Below are positions 25,107 to 33,674 of a stretch of DNA of 43,528 nt, piece by piece (within the stretch, counting starts at the first letter, position 1; the number at the start of each line of letters is the position of its first letter). Origin of the DNA: Nocardiopsis alkaliphila YIM 80379 (GTDB taxonomy: Bacteria > Actinomycetota > Actinomycetes > Streptosporangiales > Streptosporangiaceae); contig NZ_ANBD01000034.1 of NCBI RefSeq assembly GCF_000341005.1, forward strand, positions 12,570 to 56,097, read 5' to 3'. Position numbers and translations under genes: made by a program. Below the pieces are notes generated by a model. The model was not told the origin of the DNA. It searched no databases and saw only the letters and a list, made by a program, of their open reading frames with translations.

Positions 25107-26030
25107 GTGGATGGATATCGTCTGGTCTTCGTCGGAGGTATGGGCCGTTCCGGCTCGACCCTGATCGAACGCCTCCTCGGTGAACTGCCCGGCTTCTGCT
25201 CCGTGGGCGAGGTCGTGCACTTGTGGCGTCGAGGCGTGCTGGAGAACGAACTCTGCGGTTGCGGTCTGCCCTTCTTGGAGTGCGGGTTCTGGGGGGAGGT
25301 CGGTGAACGTGCCTTCGGTGGATGGAATCGGCTCGACATGGCCCGGGTCTTGGGGCTCAAGGAGAGCGTGGATCGGACCCGCTTCCTGCCCGCCCTGCTC
25401 AACGGTGGGTGCGAGGACGGGACGGTCGGTGCGCGCAGTAGTCGCTACACCGAGCTCTATCACCGGCTCTACTCCGCGGTCGCCGAGGTCGATGGGGCTC
25501 GGGTGGTCGTGGACGCCAGCAAGCACGCCTCGTTGGCGGCCTGCCTGCGCCGACGGTACGGCACCCGGATGCGCCTGTTGCACGTGGTGCGCGATCCCCG
25601 TGCGGTGGCCTACTCCTGGGCCAAGCGAGTGGCTCGCCCCGACGCCTCGCCGACCAGTGGGGAACAGGAGATGGCGCGTTACTCGACTCCCCGAGCGGCG
25701 GTGCAGTGGATGGCGCAGAACGCCTCCCTGGACGCTCTGGCCCGGCGCGGTGTACCCACCCTGCGGGTTCGCTACGAGGACTTCGTCGCCGATCCGGCGG
25801 GTGAGTTCGGGCGAGTCGCGGAGTTCGTCGGGCACCCGGCTCCTTCGCTCTTCGACGGGACCGAAGCGCGGTTGTCGGTGGGGCACGCCCTGTCGGGGAA
25901 CCCGATGCGTTTTCGCTCCGGGCCGGTGGACGTGCGAGCCGATCACGGCTGGCGTGAGGGACTGGCCCCCTGGCGTCGCCATCTGGTCGAAGCGCTCACC
26001 ACACCTTTGCGTGTGCGCTACGGCTACTGA
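25107..26030 (+). CDS. Sulfotransferase family protein
   Basis: PAPS-dependent sulfotransferase of 307 aa. The 5'-phosphosulfate loop is GGMGRSGSTL (10-19) and the 3'-phosphate site is VVRDPRAVAYSW (160-171) with R162 and S170. A cysteine cluster, ELCGCG-P-(x)3-C-x-FW (C50, C52, C59), is a feature of one bacterial sulfotransferase subfamily. GTG 25107 is the apparent start, with TAGTCT ending 6 nt before it, so the mRNA may be leaderless. Its place near cysDNQ and the polymer export genes suggests it sulfates a sugar of the exopolysaccharide; the acceptor is inferred. Confidence 0.88.
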   Translation: MDGYRLVFVGGMGRSGSTLIERLLGELPGFCSVGEVVHLWRRGVLENELCGCGLPFLECGFWGEVGERAFGGWNRLDMARVLGLKESVDRTRFLPALLNGGCEDGTVGARSSRYTELYHRLYSAVAEVDGARVVVDASKHASLAACLRRRYGTRMRLLHVVRDPRAVAYSWAKRVARPDASPTSGEQEMARYSTPRAAVQWMAQNASLDALARRGVPTLRVRYEDFVADPAGEFGRVAEFVGHPAPSLFDGTEARLSVGHALSGNPMRFRSGPVDVRADHGWREGLAPWRRHLVEALTTPLRVRYGY

Positions 26031-26093
26031 AGTCCACTATGCGATTCCCCGTGCTGTTGCGTGCATAAAAAACAACATATGGTAACAGTGTGA

Positions 26094-27275
26094 GTGCTAA
26101 GTGTGACTTTCGGGGTGGGGGAGATGGCCGTGGGCGGTGCACCGGTACGAGGAATCGCGGTGGCGGGGGCGGTGCTCTTCGCCTTGGGGATGACCGGGAC
26201 GAACGACGGGACGACCGCCACGAGCACGTCCGAGCCCCCGGCGGGGGAACGGCCTCCGTCCTCCTTGCCCAGGACGGCATCCCTCCAGGGCCCCTCCTCT
26301 CCCACCGGTGATGTCGACTGCACCGTTTCCGACATCCTCGAACCCTCCTGCGGGGTCTGGTGGGGCGCCAGCCCTTACCGTGACGACATCGAACCGTTGG
26401 AGAAGGCGGTCGGTCGGGACATGGACCTCGTCTACACCTGGCGCGGCGTCGACCAGGCCGGTATCCCCGGAGAACGGGAACTGGGGATGCTCGCGCAGGG
26501 GCGTCTGATCCACACCAACATCGAGGCGCGCCGTTTCACTCGCCCGGGACACCCGGCCATCCCCTACCGCGACATCCTCGCCGGAGAGTTCGATTCCTCC
26601 CTCCGCTCCCAGGCCCGCACCATCGCCCGGACCGAAGCGCCCTACTTCGTCACCTTCGATCACGAGGCCGACGCCAACAAGCGTTACAACAACCGCGGTA
26701 CCCCCGAGGAGTTCGTGCGCTCCTGGCGACACATCGTCGACCTCTACCGCCAGGAGGGCGCCGACAACGCCATCTGGGTGTGGAACGTGACCGGCTGGCC
26801 CGGCAACCTCGACCGACTCCCTGGACTTTGGCCCGGAAACGACTACGTCGACTGGCTCAGTTGGGAGGCGTACAACATGACCGACTGCGACGCCCAGCCG
26901 AACTGGACCGAGGTGCTCTCGTTCGAGGACGCACTCGCCCCCGCCTACGAGTGGATCCAGGAGGAGGGGCCACGGCACGGGATCGACCCGACCAAACCGG
27001 TGATGATCGGTGAGATGGGCACCACCGACATCGGCCCCCGAAAGACCTTCCAGTGGTACGCGCAGATCCCCGAAGTCCTGAAGCGCTACGAACGTGTGCG
27101 CGCGGTCAAGGTCTGGGACAACAAGGTCTCCGAGGGGTGCGATTTTCGTATCAAGGCCAACAAGCACGCCCGGCGCGGGTTCGAGATGGCCGGCCAGGAC
27201 CCGTACGTCAACCTGCCCGATCATGCCCGCGAGTGGTTGGAGTACGCGCGAAGCCATGGCCACGGCCGGGACTGA
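26094..27275 (+). CDS. Glycoside hydrolase family 26-like secreted or anchored glycanase
   Basis: 393-aa GH26-type barrel; GH26 enzymes are mostly beta-mannanases, with some acting on other beta-linked glycans. A hydrophobic N-terminal segment (about 13-33) and a Ser/Thr/Pro linker (40-72) indicate export. The acid/base is in TFDHEADAN (E191) and the nucleophile in MIGEMGTT (E307). GTG 26094 is used; ATG 26124 is also possible. It sits between the sulfotransferase and the minus-strand polysaccharide operon; similar hydrolases in polymer loci trim or release the chain. Its last 68 nt overlap the convergent acetyltransferase gene. Confidence 0.85.
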   Translation: MLSVTFGVGEMAVGGAPVRGIAVAGAVLFALGMTGTNDGTTATSTSEPPAGERPPSSLPRTASLQGPSSPTGDVDCTVSDILEPSCGVWWGASPYRDDIEPLEKAVGRDMDLVYTWRGVDQAGIPGERELGMLAQGRLIHTNIEARRFTRPGHPAIPYRDILAGEFDSSLRSQARTIARTEAPYFVTFDHEADANKRYNNRGTPEEFVRSWRHIVDLYRQEGADNAIWVWNVTGWPGNLDRLPGLWPGNDYVDWLSWEAYNMTDCDAQPNWTEVLSFEDALAPAYEWIQEEGPRHGIDPTKPVMIGEMGTTDIGPRKTFQWYAQIPEVLKRYERVRAVKVWDNKVSEGCDFRIKANKHARRGFEMAGQDPYVNLPDHAREWLEYARSHGHGRD

Positions 27276-27864
27276 GGGGGCCTGCGCCCACCGGTCGTGA
27301 CATCGCCCAGGTGCACGGCCCGTTCTCGGGCAGTTCGTACTCGGCGCTCACCATGAAGCCCAGGGATTCGTACAATCGGACGTTCTCTCGGGCGGAGGTC
27401 TCCAGGAAGGCGGGCACGCCCGCGGCGTCCGCCTCACGTAGACCGGCCTCGATCACACGCCGGCCCAGACCGCGCCCTCGGGCTCGGGGGTGTACCCCGA
27501 CCGTGCCCAGGAACCACACCGGTTCGGTCGGGCGGTGGTGCCGCATGGTCTCCTCCGCCGATGCGTAGCTCTCGGCACGATCCCCGGCCAGGTCGACCAG
27601 GGTGGGCAACAGCCGCTCCAAGGCCACGTCGGCGCCGCCGGAGTCGGGGGTGGACCACACGGCGACGGCGGTCAGGTCGTCACTGACCCACACCCGCCCG
27701 TGCGGCAGACCGATCTCGGCGAGGAAGATCCGCTGGAACTCACGAAGCCGGGTGAGGTGGTCGTCGGCGGAAATCGTGTGGCGTGTGAAGGGATAGTCCA
27801 CGAACGCCGCGGCCAGAGTGTTCGCCGCCTTCGTGACGTCCTCCGTGGTGGCCTCTCTGATCAT
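27208..27864 (-). CDS. GNAT family N-acetyltransferase
   Basis: Acetyl-CoA-dependent acetyltransferase, 218 aa. The acetyl-CoA loop is GTVGVHPRARGRGLGRRVI and the C-terminal GNAT strand is YESLGFMVSAEYELP. The last ~28 residues are basic and Gly-rich, lie past the fold, and are encoded opposite the GH26 gene, so the true stop may once have been nearer. ATG 27864 is the start. The substrate is unknown; being between the two halves of the polysaccharide locus does not prove a role in it. Confidence 0.82.
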   Translation of the reverse strand: MIREATTEDVTKAANTLAAAFVDYPFTRHTISADDHLTRLREFQRIFLAEIGLPHGRVWVSDDLTAVAVWSTPDSGGADVALERLLPTLVDLAGDRAESYASAEETMRHHRPTEPVWFLGTVGVHPRARGRGLGRRVIEAGLREADAAGVPAFLETSARENVRLYESLGFMVSAEYELPENGPCTWAMSRPVGAGPLSPGRGHGFARTPTTRGHDRAG

Positions 27865-27992
27865 TCGTTCCCCTCCGATGGTCCGCTTCGCCCCGGGACC
27901 TTCGGCTGGAGACTATCCGTTCGCCGCCGGTCGGGTCCACGCATTATCGACACGGGTGCGCGGGGCCGGCACCGTCGGGGCCGCCCGCGCCC

Positions 27993-29495
27993 TCACACCC
28001 CCCTACCGCGCAGATGCAGCGCCCGCAGGATCCAGCCGGGGGGTACGCCACAGACCACCAGGAAGGCCAGGTAGGCGCGGCCTTCGAGCGGATGGGAGCG
28101 CAGGGTGGTGCCGATCCACCGCAACGCCCTTCGCCGACGACCGGCCGAAGCCTCCGAGAAGGCGATCTGCCCCGCGAGGCGGGCGTGGCCGCGTGGCACC
28201 AGCCCGAATTCGGGGTAGCGCTCCAACAACCAACGCAACGCGGTGGAGATGGTCCGCCAACGCTCGGAGAAAAAAGACTTTCGGTGCCACAACACCCGGA
28301 CTCCGGGTTCGGGAACGTTGCGGATCGGACCTCGACGGGCCAACCGCAACAGCAGTTCGTAGTCCTCGGCGTAGCCACCCGGGATCTCCTCGCTCACCGT
28401 CCCACAGCCGTCCACCATGGCCGCGCGGCGGATGAGGAACGTGGACGGGTGCAGTTCGGTCAGGCGTGAACGCAGCAGATCTTTGAAGGTGACGCTGGTG
28501 CGGGCCAGGACCCGCTCGGACTCCACCCCGTCGTAGACCACCCGGATACCGCAGCACACCACGTCCGTGTCCGGTTCGGCCCGCATGATCTCCACCTGGG
28601 TCCGGAGCTTGTTCGGTAGCCAGGTGTCATCGTCGTCGCAGAACGCCACGAGGTCGGTGTCGGCGGCCAGGACCCCCGTGTTGCGCGCTCCGGGCAGTCC
28701 CGGCGTGAGCGTGTTGGTCACCACTCGAACCGGACGTTCCCCTTCCTCCTCGGACAAGGAGGGGTCGGGTCGATCGTTGTCGAACACCACGATCGTGGTG
28801 ATCCGGCCCGGGTAGTCCTGTTCGGTCACCGCCCGCAGGGTGCGAAGTAGGAGTTCGGGCCGGTCCCGGGTCGGCACGACCACGCTCACCTCCGGCCAGG
28901 TGCCTTCGGTGGCCCCGGCGGGGGACTCGGTGACGGACGCTCCTTCGTCGCTGAGCAGATCGATCAGTGCCCCCGCCCGTCGGACCGCTTCCTCGGTGCC
29001 GCTGTCGCTGGTCGGGTCCACACGGAAGTCGCTCGGGGAGGCCAGAGCCTTGTCGATGGAGGTGTGCAGTTGCTGGGCGGTGGAACAGGAGCGTACCCGC
29101 CCGGCCTCCTCCACTCGGTCAACGAACAGCAGTTGGTGGTCGTCCACGTGTTCGTCCAGCTCTGGATCGCGCGCCACCACGATCGGCAGGTGCCCGGCGG
29201 CTCGCGCTTGGGAGATGCTCCCGGGCCCGCCGTGGGTGATGACCGCGCGGGCTCGGCGCATGGCCTTGGAGAGCTCGATGCCGGGCAGGAAGGGAGTGCC
29301 CGAGGCCTTCTTCGGCGCCGAGCTGTGCCCGTGTTGGACGAGGATCTTCAGGTCGGGGTGGCGGCGGGCGTAGTCGTCCATCCAGCGCACCAGCCGGTCG
29401 AACGCGTGATGGTCGGTGCCGATGCTGACGACCACGTCGGGATGGTCGCCGTCGTCCTTGTGCTGCTTGTCCTGACGTGTGGTCTGTTCGGTCAT
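27993..29495 (-). CDS. Bifunctional glycosyltransferase: Alg13/PssE-like domain fused to GT2 domain
   Basis: 500 aa with two transferase modules. Residues 20-180 match the C-terminal half of GT28/Alg13/PssE proteins: VVVSIGTDHHAFDRLV, then VITHGGPGSISQARAAG and DEHVDDHQ, the nucleotide-sugar site. Residues 200-500 are a GT-A family 2 transferase: VSVVVPTRDRPELLLRTL, PGLPGARNTG and the metal-binding DDDD (287-290). The start ATG 29495 overlaps the stop of the Alg14/PssD-like gene (ATGA), so the acceptor-side subunit is made together with the catalytic half. The protein should add two successive sugars to the lipid-linked repeat unit. Confidence 0.87.
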   Translation of the reverse strand: MTEQTTRQDKQHKDDGDHPDVVVSIGTDHHAFDRLVRWMDDYARRHPDLKILVQHGHSSAPKKASGTPFLPGIELSKAMRRARAVITHGGPGSISQARAAGHLPIVVARDPELDEHVDDHQLLFVDRVEEAGRVRSCSTAQQLHTSIDKALASPSDFRVDPTSDSGTEEAVRRAGALIDLLSDEGASVTESPAGATEGTWPEVSVVVPTRDRPELLLRTLRAVTEQDYPGRITTIVVFDNDRPDPSLSEEEGERPVRVVTNTLTPGLPGARNTGVLAADTDLVAFCDDDDTWLPNKLRTQVEIMRAEPDTDVVCCGIRVVYDGVESERVLARTSVTFKDLLRSRLTELHPSTFLIRRAAMVDGCGTVSEEIPGGYAEDYELLLRLARRGPIRNVPEPGVRVLWHRKSFFSERWRTISTALRWLLERYPEFGLVPRGHARLAGQIAFSEASAGRRRRALRWIGTTLRSHPLEGRAYLAFLVVCGVPPGWILRALHLRGRGV

Positions 29496-29950
29496 AGGAG
29501 TGGTCCTACGGTGATCGCGGTCGGCATGAATGAGCGCTGTTCCTCCCACTGGGCCAGGAACAGTCGGGTGAACGGCTTACAGAGGCGGGCGGTGAGGGTG
29601 GGGGTGTCGATGCGGTCGTAGACCTCGATGTAGACGGTCGGGATCCGCGACAGCCAGGCCAGAACGAAGAAGGGCAGGGCCACGCCGGCCCCGGTGCTGA
29701 CCACCACGGAAGGGCGTTGTTCACGCATCACCCGCAGGGCGAGGGCGGTGTTGCGCAACAGGTTGCCGACATGGCGGGTGGTGGGGTGGTGCGCCCAGCG
29801 CACCGATTCGTCACCGAGGACGGACTCGGCGTCAGGGGTGCGGAAGGTGACCCACACCCGTTCCTTCCGTCGCCACCAAGGGCGCAACGAACACAACTGG
29901 GCGAGGTGGCCGCCGCTGGACGCCACCAGGAGGACCGGCCGTGCGGACAT
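29492..29950 (-). CDS. Alg14/PssD-like glycosyltransferase subunit
   Basis: 152-aa membrane-associated partner of an Alg13/PssE-type catalytic subunit. The motifs are the N-terminal LLVASSGGHLAQL, VVSTGAGVALPFFVLAW and IYIEVYDRIDTPTLTARL. In the family, this subunit holds the lipid-linked acceptor at the membrane while the Alg13-like half binds the nucleotide sugar. ATG 29950 follows AAAGGAG by 8 nt. It overlaps the fused PssE-GT2 gene by 4 nt. It closely fits exopolysaccharide PssD proteins, typically GlcA or Glc/Gal transferases; the sugar here is not known. Confidence 0.85.
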   Translation of the reverse strand: MSARPVLLVASSGGHLAQLCSLRPWWRRKERVWVTFRTPDAESVLGDESVRWAHHPTTRHVGNLLRNTALALRVMREQRPSVVVSTGAGVALPFFVLAWLSRIPTVYIEVYDRIDTPTLTARLCKPFTRLFLAQWEEQRSFMPTAITVGPLL

Positions 29951-30021
29951 CTAGTGCTCCTTTCATGACACTGGGTGATGATCCTGGGGGTGGAGAAGGT
30001 GAGGACACGAAGACGTGCGAC

Positions 30022-31539
30022 TCATCTTCGTGGTTTCAGGGCCAGACCTTCGCGCAACCAGTAGACCGAGGTCAGGTGACCGAGGGTCCCCACCAGCAGG
30101 CAGGCGACCAGTGTGGAGACCCCGCCCCCGATGATGGCCTCCGCCATCAGCGGTATCGCCCCGAACCACACCAGTGCGCCGCCGGCGGCCACCAGTACCG
30201 GACGACTCACGGGGTGCAGCATCGCCACCGAACGCAGTTGCCACAACGGCAGTACCTTGCGCACCAACACCGCGGTCACCAAGGCCAGTGCCGCGCCCAG
30301 GGCGCCCTGGAGGGGCACCGACAACGCGCACACACCCAGGAGAACCAGCAGGGACAACAGGTTGTTCAACAGGTTCAACCCGGTGCGTCCGGTCATGGTG
30401 AGCACGAGGTCGCCCATCCCCAGCAGTGAGGCCACCAGTTGTCCGGCGCACACCACCATCAGCACCGTCGCACCGGCGGCGTAGGCCGCTCCGAACAGCC
30501 GCATCACCTCGGGTGCGAACACCATTCCCGACAGGTAGAGCGGCCAGGTCAGGCAGATCAGCCACGCGGTCCCCGCCTGGTACAGCGAACGCACCCCCGC
30601 GTGGTCACGTGCGGCCAACAGTTCGGTGAAGCGAGGTTGGGCCGCGGACAGCACCGCCTGGGTGATCGACTGCCCCACGACCAGGAGTCGGGTGGCGGCC
30701 ATGAACACCGCCGCGCCGGCGGGCCCGTTCAGCAACGCCACCATCACCACTCCGCCGCGCTGCACCCCCATCTGGGCCACCCCGCCCAGGGACCGAGGCA
30801 GGGCGAAGGCCCAGAAGGTCGAGGCAAGGACCCGTTTCCCCTCGTCTTCACAGGGCGAGGGCATGGGTTCGGGTCCAGAACGTAAATCGGAGGTGGCCCT
30901 ATGGACGATCCGTCCCAACCAGAACCAGGCCAGCACCGCTGCCGGCAGGTAGGGGCCCGCCCACGCGAGGGCCAATAGACCGGCCGAACCGCTCAGCGCG
31001 ATCATCCCCACCAGCGCCAGCTGGGCCAATGGTCTGCCGACCTTGTCCACCAGCACGGTGGGCGCCATGTCGTGATGGGCCCGGGACGTGGCCAGGGCGG
31101 TATCGGTGAGCACCGCGAAGGGAAGGAACAGCGCCAATAGTCGCAGGTAGGTGGCGGCCTCCTCCGGCCCCAGCGCGTCGGCCAACGGCCGTGCGAACAT
31201 CAACAGGGCCGCCGAGACCAGTACGGACAGCAGTACCACCGGGCCCATGGTCCGCCGGAGCAGTGCGGGCACGCTCCCGGCCCGACCGAACAGCCGCATC
31301 CGGGTGACGAAGTAGACCAACGCGTCCGGGGCTCCCGCATTGGCCACCATCACCATGATCAGGAAGATCGAGGTGGCGAAGAACAGCAACCCCGCCGTCT
31401 CTTGGGAGAACGCGCGGGTGATCGCGACGATCAGTGCGAGGTTGAGCACCGCGCCCACCGCCGCGCCCAACATGTTGATCACCCCACCGCGCAGGACGCG
31501 ACGCAACCCGCTGTCGGGGCGGTACCCGACGGAGGTCAC
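30022..31539 (-). CDS. Wzx-type polysaccharide flippase (MATE/MOP superfamily)
   Basis: About 505-aa integral membrane protein with roughly 12-14 hydrophobic helices. It is expected to flip undecaprenyl-diphosphate-linked repeat units to the outer face of the membrane. The N-terminal GVINMLGAAVGAVLNLALIVAITRAFS pattern and the whole layout fit MOP flippases. I chose GTG 31539 because it overlaps the upstream sulfotransferase stop as GTGA; an upstream GTG at 31569 is possible. Operon member between the second sulfotransferase and the Alg14/PssD-like gene. Confidence 0.88.
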   Translation of the reverse strand: MTSVGYRPDSGLRRVLRGGVINMLGAAVGAVLNLALIVAITRAFSQETAGLLFFATSIFLIMVMVANAGAPDALVYFVTRMRLFGRAGSVPALLRRTMGPVVLLSVLVSAALLMFARPLADALGPEEAATYLRLLALFLPFAVLTDTALATSRAHHDMAPTVLVDKVGRPLAQLALVGMIALSGSAGLLALAWAGPYLPAAVLAWFWLGRIVHRATSDLRSGPEPMPSPCEDEGKRVLASTFWAFALPRSLGGVAQMGVQRGGVVMVALLNGPAGAAVFMAATRLLVVGQSITQAVLSAAQPRFTELLAARDHAGVRSLYQAGTAWLICLTWPLYLSGMVFAPEVMRLFGAAYAAGATVLMVVCAGQLVASLLGMGDLVLTMTGRTGLNLLNNLLSLLVLLGVCALSVPLQGALGAALALVTAVLVRKVLPLWQLRSVAMLHPVSRPVLVAAGGALVWFGAIPLMAEAIIGGGVSTLVACLLVGTLGHLTSVYWLREGLALKPRR

Positions 31540-32411
31540 GCGCACCACGAGGGCGTGCGCCCCCACCACGCGGCCAGTCGAGCGTCGCTCTCGGCGAACC
31601 GCGAGGCCAATTCGGTCCTCAACGATTCGGGCATCACCGTCCGCTCACGGGCGTTGTGTCGGCCCGGTGCGGCCAGGGGCGCGGGTGGCAACCCGAGGAA
31701 ACGGACGATCTCCTCCAGTGCGTCCGGAGTGCCATCGAACAGGTCGGCGTGGTCCACCACGTGCATGCGTTCCCGACCCAGGTGGTGCTCCATCCGCACC
31801 AGCTGGTCCACGTAGTGCCCCCGTGCCAGGTAACCGTGGTGTTGGTGGGAGTACGAGTAGTGAGCGGGATCCGTGGCCATGCGCTCCTCGACCCCGGCCA
31901 ACCGCTTCGGCTCCAGCTCGATCGCGCGGGCGAACGGTTCGGTCTCGAACCCACGAGCGGTCTCGTGGGCGTGCGCGGAGTGGGCCCGTTCCACGGGATC
32001 ACGCAGGATCAGCACCACCTTCACTCCGGGCAACTCTCGGGCGATCCGTTCCGCGGCCAGTGGGTGGAACATGTAGTACGGGCTGGACTCCAACACCCGG
32101 ACCCGAGGCCGCCCCCGCCTGGCGCGCAGGGGGGCCCGTAGCGGAAAGTGCGACCGGTACCAGTCCAGGCCGTGGTGGTGACCGGTATCGAAGTAGTGGA
32201 CTCCCTTGCGCAGGACGGGCCCGGTGACGGCGGGATGCAGGGTCAGCGCCTTGAACAGTGAGGTGGTGCCCGAGCGCTGAGCACCGCAGATGAGCGAGTC
32301 CGGCAACGCCCTGGCGTGGCTGGTCGCCCCGCCCAGTCCGTCGGCGAGTGGTAGCAGGACACGCCGGGCCGGGACGGCGAGGCGGTTCAAGGCAGAGGTG
32401 GCCCGGGACAT
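31536..32411 (-). CDS. Sulfotransferase (heparan-sulfate sulfotransferase-like)
   Basis: PAPS-dependent carbohydrate sulfotransferase, 291 aa. The PAPS loop is CGAQRSGTTS (42-51), followed by KGVHYFDTGHHHGLDWYRSHFP, the KGVHYFD-type substrate element also seen in heparan and NodH-like enzymes. The 3'-phosphate site is ILRDPVERAHSAHAHE (135-150). ATG 32411 follows AAGGAG. Its stop overlaps the flippase start. Being translated inside a Wzx/Wzy operon, it most likely sulfates the repeat unit, whether before or after flipping is unknown; it has no signal peptide, so cytosolic action before export is favoured. Confidence 0.9.
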   Translation of the reverse strand: MSRATSALNRLAVPARRVLLPLADGLGGATSHARALPDSLICGAQRSGTTSLFKALTLHPAVTGPVLRKGVHYFDTGHHHGLDWYRSHFPLRAPLRARRGRPRVRVLESSPYYMFHPLAAERIARELPGVKVVLILRDPVERAHSAHAHETARGFETEPFARAIELEPKRLAGVEERMATDPAHYSYSHQHHGYLARGHYVDQLVRMEHHLGRERMHVVDHADLFDGTPDALEEIVRFLGLPPAPLAAPGRHNARERTVMPESLRTELASRFAESDARLAAWWGRTPSWCA

Positions 32412-32450
32412 CGTGAGCTCCTTCGACGTGAAGTGGGCGGCGGAAATGGT

Positions 32451-33674
32451 TCAGTCGGCGTGGACGGCCTCGTGTGTCGCTCTTTCCTGCAGACCGTCCA
32501 GGGCGGGCAGGAGCCAGTCGTCGACGGCGGCGAGCCGACCTCCGCTCTGTACCTGTCGGTCATGCAGGTACCGGGTGGCCAGGTCGATCAGGTACAGCGC
32601 CATCACGGTGGAGACCGTGTGCGGACGCAAGCCCAGTTCGCTCATGAGTGGGTCGCGCAGCAACCGGGCCCCGCTGTCCAACCAGCGGTGCACCCCCGGA
32701 TGCACACCGGCTTGCACGCACTCGTTGAGGTCATAGTGCAGTGCGTCGAAGCCGGCCGGCGCGTCCATGGTCAGGCGTTCCCAGTCCCACACGAACGCGC
32801 GCCGGGGCGTACTGGCCAGGTTCCACCGGGTCAGGTCGCCGTGCCAGGCGCCGAAGGGCAGCGAAACGTCCGGGAGCCGGTGCAGCGCTGCGCGAAGGGG
32901 CACCACCTCGGGACGTGAACCCAGCTTGGCGATGCGTTCGTCGAGGGTCCTCAGGTAGGGACTCGCCGCGAGTCCGCGCTCGTACACCGGGGACAGAGCG
33001 ATGATCTGGGTGACACAGCGCAACAATTGCCGTCGGGTGGGGCGGTCGGTCTGGTCGCCCACCGGCAGGGCTTCTTGGACCAGGAGTGGTCGCCCGTTCC
33101 ACTCACCGGAGTAGAGCAGTCGGGGCACCGTCACGTCCGGCAGGTGGGCTTCGGCGAGGTGGCGCAGGGCTCGGGTCTCGGCTCGCACCAGACGTGCGGT
33201 GAGGTCGTTGATGGCGACCTTGGCGTAACCGACCCTCCGTCCACCCGGGGTGAGCAACAGCAGGACCGGTTTACGGTTGGCGCGTGGCGGACCCAGGTGG
33301 ATGGCGATGGACAGTTCCCGGTCGAGCGCGCTGCTGAGTGCGTGCTCGATCCCCGGGCCCGCGCCGACGTAGAGCCGGTCGCGCAGCAACAAGGGGGCCA
33401 CCCCGGTGGCGAACGCACCGGTCAGCAGCAGGGTTCGCAGCCGCTCCCACAGGGAGTGCCCCTGTGCGAAGGAAGTGATGCCACGAGTGGCCGCCGAGCG
33501 GTCGTGCGCGGGCAGGATCACCCTGGGGTTGTGCGCGCTGGGCACGGGAAGGTACTGGTTGCCCCGGTCACGGGGGGCCATGCGCCGAACACTGCCGTCA
33601 CCGGGGCCGAGCAGTCCGCCGCAGGGCCACAGCACCGCGGCGAGGTCGGTCAGGTAGGTGGTCTCCGTCTTCAC
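32451..33674 (-). CDS. APH/choline-kinase-fold phosphotransferase in the polysaccharide operon
   Basis: 407-aa protein with a kinase-like fold of the aminoglycoside phosphotransferase family. The expected residues are present: lysine in YAKV (K152), glutamate (E166), catalytic HGDLTRWN (H278-N285) and the metal-binding DWE (297-299). The first ~110 residues are an extra domain. GTG 33674 overlaps the upstream Wzy stop (GTGA). An antibiotic role is unlikely; phosphorylation of a sugar or of the polymer precursor, or use as a regulator, is inferred from context. Similar kinases occur in actinomycete polysaccharide loci. Confidence 0.75.
   Translation of the reverse strand: MKTETTYLTDLAAVLWPCGGLLGPGDGSVRRMAPRDRGNQYLPVPSAHNPRVILPAHDRSAATRGITSFAQGHSLWERLRTLLLTGAFATGVAPLLLRDRLYVGAGPGIEHALSSALDRELSIAIHLGPPRANRKPVLLLLTPGGRRVGYAKVAINDLTARLVRAETRALRHLAEAHLPDVTVPRLLYSGEWNGRPLLVQEALPVGDQTDRPTRRQLLRCVTQIIALSPVYERGLAASPYLRTLDERIAKLGSRPEVVPLRAALHRLPDVSLPFGAWHGDLTRWNLASTPRRAFVWDWERLTMDAPAGFDALHYDLNECVQAGVHPGVHRWLDSGARLLRDPLMSELGLRPHTVSTVMALYLIDLATRYLHDRQVQSGGRLAAVDDWLLPALDGLQERATHEAVHAD

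Noticed and set aside
32451-33674. Aminoglycoside resistance gene
   Set aside because: The fold matches, but the extra N-terminal domain and coupling to wzy and a sulfotransferase argue for a polysaccharide role.
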